Shown here piece after piece: positions 49,361-56,292 of a stretch of DNA of 64,000 nucleotides. The stretch covers positions 1 through 64,000 of the forward strand of contig CAZABP010000024.1 in assembly GCA_964483245.1 (NCBI GenBank), read 5' to 3'. How positions within the stretch are numbered: position 1 is the first letter of the stretch; each line of letters opens with the position of its first letter. The notes beneath the pieces are model-generated. The model searched no databases and was not told the DNA's origin. It saw only the letters and a list, made by a program, of their open reading frames with translations. The position numbers and the translations under genes are program-made. This stretch comes from CAZABP01 sp964483245. Its GTDB lineage: Bacteria; Planctomycetota; UBA1135; UBA2386.

Positions 49361-50455
49361 GTGCCCCGCATCGCAGCGCTCGTAGGACTCATTGCGCGTG
49401 CAGCGCTCATCCATCTCGCGCTGATCAGCATGGGCTCTGCTCGCGGGCTGTCGGCCCAGCACTGCGGTGGACCCTGCGAAGTCGCGCGCATCATCGATCC
49501 GGTGACGTTCAACCCTCGGTACTCCATCTCGGAGGGCGTCGAGCGATCGAACTGGCGGTGGATGCACAACTGGTACTGGACCGAGCACGGCGTCCAGCGA
49601 CACCACCTGGAACCGATGTTCCAGGCGCCACCACTACGAGACTTTGCGCGTCGATTCGTGTTCGTCTCGCCTTCCGGCAACGGCTTCCTCGTCACTGGGA
49701 ATCCGTACGCCGATGCGAGCAAGCTCGAGGGTCGGGAACCGCCACTGATCGTGTTCTGTGATCCGCAAGGCAAGCGCTTGGCCGAGGTCATGCTGACGCA
49801 GGTGGCGGAAGAGCAGGATCGTAGACGCGGTCCATGTCCATCCTGCACCTGCTGCGAAGACATCCTGTACGAACTCCAGGAAGCGCCAACGCTGAGCGCA
49901 AACGGGTGCTACGTCGACATCCTCGATCGTCGCAACTGGCTTCGGTTCTGGTTGCCTTTCGAGTGTCTGGTTCGTGACCGCAACGCGTTCGACGCAGCGC
50001 TCGAAGCGGCGGAGTGGTCGCAGTTTTCCTCGACGGAGAGAGCGCAGCAGCGAGAGCAAATCGCCGCCTTGCTCGTCGAACTCGGCGTGGACGACCTGGA
50101 TGTGCGGACCAGGGCAGCGGCAGGGCTGACGGCAAAGGGTTACCTGGCGCTCACGGCCGTCAGGCGCGCGCACTACGAGTCGAAGTCCGGCAACTTCCGC
50201 GCCCGCGCCAAGGCCGTGGAGCTGCAGCTCCGGCCACTCGCGTCGGCCCCATGGGAGCAGCTCCCGCGAGACCTCGGCCTGCTCGGCGCCTTGCTGACAT
50301 ATCAAGAACCGGATGTCGTGAAGGCGATCCAGACACGGCTGCAGCACATCGTCCCGCAGGTCGCCGGCATGGACGTCGATCACTGCACCGCTTGGATCAA
50401 ACAGCACAGCTCGGAGCTGACCTGGAACGCCGCCAAGGGCCACTACGAGCAGTAG
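49361..50455 (+). CDS. exported hypothetical protein with HEAT-like C-terminus
   Basis: A 364-residue protein with no recognised family. The GTG at 49361 gives a signal-like segment (AALVGLIARAALIHLALISM). A Trp/Tyr-rich stretch follows near residue 65 (NWRWMHNWYWTEHG), then a cysteine cluster CPSCTCCED near 160. The last 140 residues are helical, with DDLDVRTRAAAGLTAKGYLA like a HEAT unit. Base composition is visibly less GC-rich at third positions than in the neighbours, a hint of different origin or weak codon selection. It is divergent from gluQ and ends where the hexamer array before rsgA begins. Confidence 0.7.
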   Translation: MPRIAALVGLIARAALIHLALISMGSARGLSAQHCGGPCEVARIIDPVTFNPRYSISEGVERSNWRWMHNWYWTEHGVQRHHLEPMFQAPPLRDFARRFVFVSPSGNGFLVTGNPYADASKLEGREPPLIVFCDPQGKRLAEVMLTQVAEEQDRRRGPCPSCTCCEDILYELQEAPTLSANGCYVDILDRRNWLRFWLPFECLVRDRNAFDAALEAAEWSQFSSTERAQQREQIAALLVELGVDDLDVRTRAAAGLTAKGYLALTAVRRAHYESKSGNFRARAKAVELQLRPLASAPWEQLPRDLGLLGALLTYQEPDVVKAIQTRLQHIVPQVAGMDVDHCTAWIKQHSSELTWNAAKGHYEQ

Positions 50456-50513
50456 CAACCCACGGCCGACCCGCAAACGACTCGCAAACGACTCGCGCGC
50501 GCGAGAATCTGCG

Positions 50514-50659
50514 CCCGAACCCGAACCCGATCCCGATCCCGATCCCGGTTCCGATCCCGGTTCCGATCTCCTCCCGAACCCGAACCCGATCCCAATCCCG
50601 CTCCAACCCGCTCCCGCTTCTGAACCCGAACCCCAACCCCATCCCGATCCCGCGCACGG
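50514..50659. repeat. CCC-N3 hexamer array (GGG-N3 on minus strand)
   Basis: Six consecutive CCC-N3 units (CCCGAA, CCCGAA, CCCGAT x3, CCCGGT) cover 50514-50549. Degenerate units alternate on to about 50567 and a second run covers 50573-50655. On the minus strand this is (GGG-N3)n, a telomere-like and G-quadruplex-capable pattern. The array fills the gap between the hypothetical gene and the conserved part of rsgA and is open in the rsgA frame, where it would encode Pro-Asn and Pro-Ile dipeptides. Confidence 0.85.
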
Positions 50660-51558
50660 GTCTCGTCCTCCGGATCGACGCCAAGGTCTGCCATGTCGAG
50701 ATCGACGGGCAGCAGCGGGCGCTGCCGCTGCGCGGGCGCCTGTTCGACGAACCCGGCACCGAGAAGCGACCGATCGCGGTCGGCGACCGCGTGCGCGTGA
50801 CCCTCGATTCCTCCGGCGGCGCGATCGACGAGGTGCTCCCGCGCACGAGCCAGCTCGCGCGCGCGAGCGCCGGCGAGGGGACCCGCGAGCAGGTGCTGGC
50901 GGCGAACGTCTCGCTGGTCCTGGTCGCGGCGGCGTTGGCGGAGCCGACGTTCGACGCGCTGCTGGTCGACCGGATCCTGGCCGGGGCGGACCGGCAGGAG
51001 ATCCCGGCTGCCGTCGTGCTGACCAAGCGCGACCGCGACCGGGCAGACCGCGCAGCCACGCTGATCCCGACCTACCGGGCGCTCGGCTTCCCGACGTTTG
51101 CGACGAGTCTCGCCCCCGACGCGACGACTCCGGCCGAGCTCGAAGCCCTGCGCGCGCTGCTGCACGCGAACACGACCGTGGTCTGCGGTGCATCCGGTGT
51201 CGGCAAGTCCTCGTTGCTCAACGCGCTGATCCCGGGGCTCGACCTGAAGGTCGGCAGCATCGGCCGGATCCGGCAGGGGAAGCACACGACGACGCACACG
51301 CAACTGATCCCGCTGCCCGGCGGCGGCCACATCCTCGACACGCCTGGCATCCGCAACTTCGGCCTGTTCGGCCTGACGGCCGACGAGCTGCCGCATCTGT
51401 TCCGCGAGTTCCGTTTCCGGCTGGGGCAGTGCGGGTTCCGCAACTGCCGCCACATCTCCGAGCCGGACTGCGCGGTGCGTGCGGCCGCCGCCGCCGGCGA
51501 GATCGCGGCGAGCAGGCTCGCGAGCTACGAGGTCATGCTCGACGAGCTCGAGGGGTGA
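50620..51558 (+). CDS. rsgA: ribosome small-subunit biogenesis GTPase RsgA, start uncertain
   Basis: A circularly permuted GTPase that matures the 30S subunit. The order G4-G1-G3 is visible: VVLTKRDRD, then VVCGASGVGKSSLLNALIPG (P-loop), then HILDTPGIRNFGLFG (G3). The zinc-binding end is CGFRNCRHISEPDC. An N-terminal OB fold starts at about TGLVLRIDAKVCHVEIDG. No in-frame ATG, GTG or TTG precedes that sequence; the nearest candidates are CTG at 50620 (used here, about 312 residues) and CTG at 50509. The first in-frame GTG downstream would delete the start of the OB fold. The hexamer repeat therefore either carries a CTG start or is translated as a Pro-rich leader. Confidence 0.85.
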   Translation: MNPNPNPIPIPRTGLVLRIDAKVCHVEIDGQQRALPLRGRLFDEPGTEKRPIAVGDRVRVTLDSSGGAIDEVLPRTSQLARASAGEGTREQVLAANVSLVLVAAALAEPTFDALLVDRILAGADRQEIPAAVVLTKRDRDRADRAATLIPTYRALGFPTFATSLAPDATTPAELEALRALLHANTTVVCGASGVGKSSLLNALIPGLDLKVGSIGRIRQGKHTTTHTQLIPLPGGGHILDTPGIRNFGLFGLTADELPHLFREFRFRLGQCGFRNCRHISEPDCAVRAAAAAGEIAASRLASYEVMLDELEG

Positions 51559-51570
51559 GCAGACGAGTGC

Positions 51571-52056
51571 TCACCACGTGAGCAGCTTGTAGCCCCAGGC
51601 AGCGAAGAACAGCACCGCCAGCGCAAGCAGCGTGCGGGCCGTGATCCACCGGCTCAGCGTCGTGACAAACGGCCGTCCCCCGAGCAGACGCCAGGCGGCT
51701 GCCACCGCCATCGCCAACCCGAGCAGCGCCAGCACCGCGCCGAACGGCTGCGTGTGCAGTGCTGCGAGCGGGCGCAGGTGCAGCAGCAGCACCGCAGCGG
51801 TCGTGACCCCGCAGGTCGGACACGGCTTTCCGTACAACTCCGGCCAGGAGCAACGGCCGAACCCGATGGACGCGAGCTGCTCGTGCGTCCCGTGGCCGGC
51901 CGGGTCGGGAGTCAGCGGAGCCAGCAACCCCACGAACAGCGCCGCGAGCGCCAACACTGCCAGGGCGACGACCAGATCCGCGCCTGGGCTCAGGCGCTCG
52001 AGCCGGACCGGCGGCTGCTGCACGCGGCCCGGCTGGCTCGTATCGGCGGCGGACAT
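51571..52056 (-). CDS. DUF2752 membrane protein
   Basis: A 161-residue membrane protein of the DUF2752 family. The signature PCPTCGVTTAAVLLLHL near residue 80 is followed by hydrophobic helices (FGAVLALLGLAMAVAAAW and a C-terminal TLLALAVLFFAAWGYKL); another helix lies at about residues 27-46. Function is unknown; the conserved Cys-x2-Cys could bind metal or be redox active. It is convergent with rsgA (12 bases between stops) and lies beyond the terminator of the H1-like gene. Confidence 0.85.
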   Translation of the reverse strand: MSAADTSQPGRVQQPPVRLERLSPGADLVVALAVLALAALFVGLLAPLTPDPAGHGTHEQLASIGFGRCSWPELYGKPCPTCGVTTAAVLLLHLRPLAALHTQPFGAVLALLGLAMAVAAAWRLLGGRPFVTTLSRWITARTLLALAVLFFAAWGYKLLTW

Positions 52057-52083
52057 CTGCGCCGCAGGTTAGCCGCCCCGTAC

Positions 52084-52119
52084 AAAAAGCTGGGGGGTGG
52101 GAAACCCACCCCCCCGCTT
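52084..52119 (-). terminator. intrinsic terminator of the H1-like gene
   Basis: Read on the minus strand: AAGCGGGGGGGTGGG, loop TTT, CCCACCCCCCAGCTT and then T-run (complement of AAAAA at 52084-52088). A stem of ten or more GC pairs followed by five Ts is a classic rho-independent terminator. It lies 50 bases past the stop of the H1-like gene and 28 bases before the start of the DUF2752 gene, so it separates the two transcripts. Confidence 0.88.
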
Positions 52120-52169
52120 CGGAAGAAAGGCACCTGACGCGCCGATCAACGGCGCTCAGGCAGCCACCG

Positions 52170-52325
52170 TCACTTGGCGGCGGTTGCCTTCTTGGTGGCC
52201 TTGCGGCGAGCCTTCCGGCGACCCTTCTTCTTGCCAGCCTTCTTGGTCGCCTTCTTGCCACCGCGCTTCTTGCCGCCGCGCTTCTTGCCCGCGGCTTTCT
52301 TCCGAGTCTTCTTCTTTGCAGCCAT
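52170..52325 (-). CDS. histone H1-like Lys/Ala-rich DNA-binding peptide
   Basis: A 51-residue protein starting MAAKKKTRKKAAGKKRGGKK and ending ATKKATAAK. About half the residues are Lys or Arg; the rest are Ala, Gly and Thr, with KKRGG and KKA repeats like the tails of eukaryotic H1, chlamydial Hc1/Hc2 and AlgP. The ATG at 52325 has AAGGA about 7 bases upstream, and a strong intrinsic terminator follows. It probably compacts or coats nucleic acid. It is hidden inside longer open frames in other phases. The GNAT-deacetylase fusion at 8489 could in principle act on such a lysine-rich protein, but they are not linked in position. Confidence 0.85.
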   Translation of the reverse strand: MAAKKKTRKKAAGKKRGGKKRGGKKATKKAGKKKGRRKARRKATKKATAAK

Positions 52326-52675
52326 GTCGTTTCCTTGGTCGATGTGGTCGAAGCGGGATCACATGTCGTGGCCTTCGCACGAGCGACCCCGCTCCGGTCA
52401 GCGCATAGATCGGCCGCGTGTGCAGCTCGATTAACCGAAATCTCGCAGCCATCGGGAGATAGCGCGATGTCGCTGCACGCGTCGGTTTTGCGAATCGGTT
52501 CTGACACCGCGCTGCATCGCGCGCGCACATGGACATGAAGTGCGCGCAAGAGAATTCCTCGCGCCGGCGCTTTTTTCGATTTTTCCTGGCAGTGCTGCCG
52601 CAAAACAGCACGGCCCGCGCTCGAGACTGCTCGATCGCGGGCCGTTGCGAGTCGCTGCGACGCGACGAAGTGTCG
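52326..52675. other. non-coding gap between two minus-strand genes
   Basis: About 350 bases with no supported gene. The left part (52326-52500) must hold the promoter of the H1-like gene; I cannot define -35 and -10 boxes with confidence. The right part holds the terminator of the Roadblock gene. GCGCCGGCGC followed by T6 at 52560-52576 could end a plus-strand transcript, but the stem has no proper loop. Confidence 0.6.
52601..52644 (-). terminator. terminator of the MglA/Roadblock cluster
   Basis: CGCGGGCCGT (52635-52644) pairs with ACGGCCCGCG (52609-52618), a perfect 10-bp stem with a 16-base loop. On the minus strand it is followed by GCTGTTTT. It lies 31 bases past the stop of the Roadblock gene at 52676, the last gene of the cluster. 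Confidence 0.7.
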
Positions 52676-53200
52676 CTACTTGTCGAAGAACGAGTCGAGG
52701 TGCTTCTTCGCCGAGTCGTTGTAGCCCTTGTCCAGCTTCGGACCGCCGTCACGCGCCATGCGCTCGGCCGCGCCGACGTAGATCTCGGCCAACTTCTTCG
52801 CCGACTCGTTGGCGTACAGCCGCACCATGCCGACCGTCGTTCGGTCGTCGAACAGGATCGTCAGCAGCGTGCGGTCGCCGACCAGCGAGAGCTGGATGTT
52901 GTCGCGCTCCCCCTGGTGGAACAGCGCGGTGAACTCCTCCTCACCGAGCAGCCGCGCCATCTCTTTCGTCGCGGCGAACGACCCGGCGACCAGCGCCGAG
53001 ATCGTGTCCATGTCGATCGTGCGCACCTCCCCCTTCTTGGTGACGAGGTGCCCTTCCTTGTCGATCAACAGCGCGCACTTGGCGCCGGACAGGCGCAGGA
53101 ACTCACCGAGGACCTTGTCGATCTTCTCGACGTCCTCCTTGTAGAACGAGAGGCGGTCGAACCGCAGCTTCTCGTTCGCCGACATCTTGTTGGCGGCCAT
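52676..53200 (-). CDS. Roadblock/LC7-domain protein (MglB-like)
   Basis: A 174-residue Roadblock/LC7 protein. The fold covers about residues 20-140: VLGEFLRLSGAKCALLIDKE, GHLVTKKGEV, the helix SALVAGSFAATKEMARLLGE, and strands LSLVGDRTLLTILFDD and TVGMVRLYA. A charged C-terminal helix follows. Proteins of this type dimerise and serve as GTPase-activating partners of MglA in Myxococcus. Its gene starts 6 bases after the stop of the GTPase gene, the standard mglA/mglB-type pairing, although the GTPase comes first here. It is followed by a good terminator, which closes the cluster. Confidence 0.9.
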   Translation of the reverse strand: MAANKMSANEKLRFDRLSFYKEDVEKIDKVLGEFLRLSGAKCALLIDKEGHLVTKKGEVRTIDMDTISALVAGSFAATKEMARLLGEEEFTALFHQGERDNIQLSLVGDRTLLTILFDDRTTVGMVRLYANESAKKLAEIYVGAAERMARDGGPKLDKGYNDSAKKHLDSFFDK

Positions 53201-53206
53201 CGCCGA

Positions 53207-54157
53207 TCACCCCTGGTTCTGCAGGAAGAAGTAGGCCACGCCGGCAACGGCCCCGGCGAGCAGGACCATCAACGTCACGACGAGCCCCATCTTGCTGCCA
53301 CCCTTGGTCGGGCGGGTCGGTGCCGGTGCGTGTGCGGTGCGCGCCGCCGCGACGGCGCGGGCGGGCGCGGGCCGGCCGGAAGCCGGCTTGATCGACGACG
53401 GGCGCCGCTGGCCGCCGCTGGCTGCCGGCGCGCGCCCGCCGCGCGTCGCGGGTGCCGGGGCACGCGCCGGAGCCGGCGCTGCGGCTGCCGGTGCCGGCGC
53501 TGCGCGCCGCGCCGGAGCACCACCCTCGGCTGCGCCCGCCATCGCCGGCGCGCGTGCGGCCGGCTTGCGGTCGTTGATGCGATCGATGCTCTCGAGCACC
53601 ATCCCGGCGAGCACCTTCAGCGTCGGGAAGACGCCCTCGCCGGTCATCGCGACCGCCTCGAACGTCGGCACGCCGAACTTGTTCATCGCCTTGTCCATGT
53701 CCTCGACGGACATCGCACTCGGCAGGTCGCGCTTGTTGTACTGGATGACGTGCGGCAGCTCGCGGATGTCCTTGCCGTACTCGCGCAGGTTCTCGATCAG
53801 GTTCTCGTAGCTCTCGATGTTCTCCGGCATCTTCTCCGGATCCGAGTCGGCCACGAAGATCACCCCGTCGACGCCCTGCAGCACGAGCTTGCGCGTCGAG
53901 TTGTAGTAGACCTGGCCGGGCACCGTGTACAGCTGGAACTTCGTCCGCATGCCGGCGATGTTCCCCAGGTCCAGCGGCATGAAGTCGAAGAACAGCGTGC
54001 GGTCGCCGTCCGTCGAGATCGACGTCAGCTCACCTTTGTGCGTCTCCGGCGCCTTCTGGTGCACGATCTCGAGGTTGGTGGTCTTCCCACTCATCCCCGG
54101 ACCGTAGTACACGATCTTGCAGTTGACTTCCTTCAGCGCGAAGTTGATCTGAACCAT
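53207..54157 (-). CDS. MglA-type small GTPase with C-terminal membrane anchor
   Basis: A 316-residue Ras-like GTPase. Residues 1-195 are the MglA-like G domain: P-loop YYGPGMSGKTTN (17-28), DRTLFFDFMPLD, the switch-II region QLYTVPGQVYYNSTRKLVLQ, VIFVADSD, and base-recognition NKRD. Residues 197-287 are an Ala/Pro/Arg-rich linker. The last 25 residues form one hydrophobic helix (MGLVVTLMVLLAGAVAGVAY) ending a few residues from the C-terminus, so the protein should be tail-anchored. Myxococcus MglA is about 195 residues and soluble, so the linker and anchor are an addition. The ATG at 54157 has GGGAG upstream. Its likely partners are the flanking Roadblock proteins. Confidence 0.92.
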   Translation of the reverse strand: MVQINFALKEVNCKIVYYGPGMSGKTTNLEIVHQKAPETHKGELTSISTDGDRTLFFDFMPLDLGNIAGMRTKFQLYTVPGQVYYNSTRKLVLQGVDGVIFVADSDPEKMPENIESYENLIENLREYGKDIRELPHVIQYNKRDLPSAMSVEDMDKAMNKFGVPTFEAVAMTGEGVFPTLKVLAGMVLESIDRINDRKPAARAPAMAGAAEGGAPARRAAPAPAAAAPAPARAPAPATRGGRAPAASGGQRRPSSIKPASGRPAPARAVAAARTAHAPAPTRPTKGGSKMGLVVTLMVLLAGAVAGVAYFFLQNQG

Positions 54158-54204
54158 CGGCGTGCGTTCTCCCGAGTCTCGGCGTCACTCCGCTATCGGA
54201 ATGA

Positions 54205-54288
54205 GTGGGAAGGGGGCTTGAGGGAAAGGGAGCGGGGTTGGACGGGAACGGGACGGGCTCGGGCCCGGGCCCGGGCTGAGGTTGGGCG
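54205..54288. repeat. G-rich hexamer array
   Basis: GGG runs recur on the plus strand at about 54222, 54228, 54234, 54244, 54250, 54255, 54261, 54267 and 54273, mostly six bases apart (units such as ACGGGA, TCGGGC, CCGGGC). It is G-quadruplex-capable on the plus strand, the opposite orientation to the array at 54594. Confidence 0.65.
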
Positions 54289-54524
54289 AGGAAAGGAGAG
54301 AGGGCTGGGGCGCACGCGGAGCGAGACGCGTGATCCTGCTGGGCCGCAGGTGCCGCGAACCTTCGCGGCGCGCGACAGTTCGCGTCACGCGGTTTCATCG
54401 CGGTGGCGCCGAGATCGCCGAGGCCGAGCGGCACCGGAGGCCCCCAGGGACACCATCGCCGGCGGCCTCTTCTGGCCGAGCGAAGCGAGGCGCAGCCTTT
54501 GGCTGCCCGGCCGCCGGCCGCGAT

Positions 54525-54537
54525 GGGGTCTGACCCC
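54525..54537. repeat. dispersed palindrome, copy 4 (GGGGTCTGACCCC)
   Basis: The reverse complement of the core at 14730 and in the tandem repeats at 17717. It lies between the two oppositely oriented hexamer arrays in the gap of the MglA/Roadblock cluster. Confidence 0.75.
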
Positions 54538-54593
54538 TTGGTTGCATGGCGGCCGCTGCGCGCCAGTGCGCGTGAGTGCGTGAGCCCGATCCC

Positions 54594-54725
54594 GTGCCCT
54601 TGCCTCGCCTCGCCCTGGCCCTAGCCCGAGCCCGGGCCCGCGCCGTTCCCGTCCAAGCCCTTCCCTTGCCCCGGGTCCGGTCCGGGCAAGGGCCCGGGAA
54701 CGGGCCGGGCAAGGGCCTTTCCAGG
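54594..54725. repeat. C-rich hexamer array after the Roadblock gene
   Basis: CCC-rich plus-strand sequence with a six-base beat (CCCGAT, CCCGTG, CCCTTG, then degenerate GCC-x3 units, CCGAGC, CCGGGC). It ends in nested GC-rich dyads such as GCCCGGGAACGGGC at about 54687-54700, directly past the stop codon of the solo Roadblock gene. The dyads could act as transcription end signals on the minus strand. Confidence 0.6.
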
Positions 54726-54726
54726 G

Positions 54727-55089
54727 CTAGGTATTCATGTGCGCGAGCCGCTTGATCTTGCGGCAGGCGTCCTGCGCCTCTTGCAGCAGCGCCTCGAGGT
54801 TGGCGAACTGGTCGGTCGCGACGAACAGGAACGAGTCGCCCAGGTCGATCAGGACGACCTTCCCGTGCGTGGAGTTCAGGATGCAGCGGCGGAAGCTGCC
54901 GATCTGGCCCTCGTTCAACGAGCGACGGATCGTCGAGATCAGGAACGACGCGAGGCCGGCGACGACGTCGTTCTCGAGCGTCGGGCCCAAGGCACTCGCG
55001 ATCATCATCCCGTCCGGCGTCACCAGCGCGCTGCCCTTGACGCCGAGCAGCGACTTGAGGTCGGTCAGCACGTCCTGGATCTTGTTCAT
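54727..55089 (-). CDS. solo Roadblock/LC7 protein
   Basis: A 120-residue single Roadblock domain: MNKIQDVLTDLKSLLGVKGS, SALVTPDGMMIASALGPTLE, the central helix VVAGLASFLISTIRRSL, then KVVLIDLGDSFLFVATD and a closing helix ANLEALLQEAQDACRKIKRL. Length and layout match MglB-like proteins of GTPase switches. The ATG overlaps the stop of the TPR-Roadblock gene by 4 bases (ATGA), so the two are co-translated and may form a heteromer. Confidence 0.9.
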   Translation of the reverse strand: MNKIQDVLTDLKSLLGVKGSALVTPDGMMIASALGPTLENDVVAGLASFLISTIRRSLNEGQIGSFRRCILNSTHGKVVLIDLGDSFLFVATDQFANLEALLQEAQDACRKIKRLAHMNT

Positions 55090-56198
55090 GGCTTGACGGC
55101 CTCGTTGAGGTAGAGCGAGCCGGCGACCAGCTCCTGCAGGCTGGCCAACACGCGGTCGACCAGCGTGCCGGGATCGCAGAGGACGGCGGCCACGACGTCG
55201 CCATAGCTGCAGACGCAGATGTGGCCGAAGTCCCCTTCGATGACGCCCTTGTTGAAGTTGCCGAGGTCCATGCGCCGGGACGAGCGCTGCGCGCACTTGG
55301 CGACGACGCGCACGACGCGCAGGAACCCGTCCTTGCCGTCGCGGATCTCGCCTTTGACGAACGCCTTGCTGCCGTTGATGTAGGCCGCCTTGCGCACGCC
55401 GGCGATCTCGGCGATCTGCGCCAGCGCATCGCGGATCGACGTGACCCCGGCGACGCCGACGGCCGGGCGCTCACCGTGATCCTGCGCCACCGGCGCGTTG
55501 ACGAGCGCCGCGGTGGATTCGACGTTGTGGAACAGCACCGCGAGGTCCTCCTCGACGACGCTGCAGCGACTCGCCTCCGACAGCAGCTGCCGCACGCCGT
55601 CGTCCTGCGGCGCCAGCTCGCGCAGGATCTCGAGGTGGTGGATCGCCGGCCCGACCGCGCCAACGCGGTACAGCAGCTCCGCCAGCATGCGGTGCGCCTT
55701 GATGTTGCCCGGGTCGAGCCCGATGACCTTCTGCAGGCAGCGCACCGCTTCGAGCCCCTCGCGCGCGGCCAGGTCGCGGTAGAAGTTCATCAGGTGCGCC
55801 TTGCCGAGCACCAGATACGCGCCGTCGTCGTCCGGGAACCGGCGGATGCACTCCTCGCAGGTCCCGAACACGGCGGTCGTGTCGCCGAGCTCGAGGTAGA
55901 CCGATGCCAGTTCGCGATACAGCTTGGGATGGGGCGCGCGCGCCAGGCGCGCATTCAGATCCTTGATGCGCCCCTTGAGCTGGCTCTGCTTGGCGAACCG
56001 CCGCAGCTTGCGCAGCTCTTCGGCATTGGGGAACAGCGTCAACCCTTCCTCGGCGACGCGGACCGCCTCGTCGATCATCCCGAGGTTGATGTAGACCTGC
56101 CCGAGGTCGACGAACGTCGTCGGGGACGGCTCCTCGCGCACGCGCAGCTCGAGGCGCTTGAGCTCCCTCCAGATCTTCAGGCGCTGCAGCAGGTTCAT
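55086..56198 (-). CDS. TPR protein with C-terminal Roadblock-like domain
   Basis: A 370-residue protein. Residues 20-210 are TPR-like repeats (TTFVDLGQVYINLGMIDEAV, KLYRELASVYLELGDTTAVF, KAHRMLAELLYRVGAVGPAI). The C-terminal 120 residues have the strand-helix order of a Roadblock/LC7 domain: RKAAYINGSKAFVKGE, GFLRVVRVVAKCAQRSSRRM, GHICVCSYGDVVAAVLCDPG, VDRVLASLQEL. The fusion would give a Roadblock platform with its own protein-binding arm. The ATG at 56198 (MNLLQRLKIWRELKRLE) is chosen; an upstream in-frame ATG adds only Arg/Gly-rich residues. Coupled to the solo Roadblock gene downstream. Confidence 0.8.
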   Translation of the reverse strand: MNLLQRLKIWRELKRLELRVREEPSPTTFVDLGQVYINLGMIDEAVRVAEEGLTLFPNAEELRKLRRFAKQSQLKGRIKDLNARLARAPHPKLYRELASVYLELGDTTAVFGTCEECIRRFPDDDGAYLVLGKAHLMNFYRDLAAREGLEAVRCLQKVIGLDPGNIKAHRMLAELLYRVGAVGPAIHHLEILRELAPQDDGVRQLLSEASRCSVVEEDLAVLFHNVESTAALVNAPVAQDHGERPAVGVAGVTSIRDALAQIAEIAGVRKAAYINGSKAFVKGEIRDGKDGFLRVVRVVAKCAQRSSRRMDLGNFNKGVIEGDFGHICVCSYGDVVAAVLCDPGTLVDRVLASLQELVAGSLYLNEAVKP

Positions 56199-56292
56199 GC
56201 GCGGAACTCCAGCGGCGCCGAAGCTCCGGCAGCGACCGGCGCCGCGGCGACCGGTCTGATATCGGACAGTGCCAGCATCGAGTTGACCCCGT

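Larger units (their letters stand above)
54158..54726. other. non-coding gap inside the MglA/Roadblock cluster
   Basis: About 570 bases without a supported gene, splitting the cluster into an upstream set of three genes and a downstream pair. It contains a G-rich hexamer array, the fourth GGGGTCTGACCCC palindrome and a C-rich hexamer array, in that order on the plus strand. Open frames exist here on both strands but are Arg/Pro/Ser-rich and have no domain content. The promoter of the GTPase-Roadblock pair probably lies close to 54160-54200. Confidence 0.6.

Noticed and set aside
50514..50659. Possible CRISPR array
   Set aside because: The period is six bases with no repeat-spacer structure, and no cas genes are present.
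50397..51059. Minus-strand frame reading Gly-Thr-Gly-Ile repeats across the hexamer array
   Set aside because: It is only the reverse reading of the six-base repeat and the rsgA N-terminus.
52533..52576. Plus-strand intrinsic terminator or small RNA end at GCGCCGGCGC followed by T6
   Set aside because: The palindrome leaves no loop, and no plus-strand transcript can be supported here.
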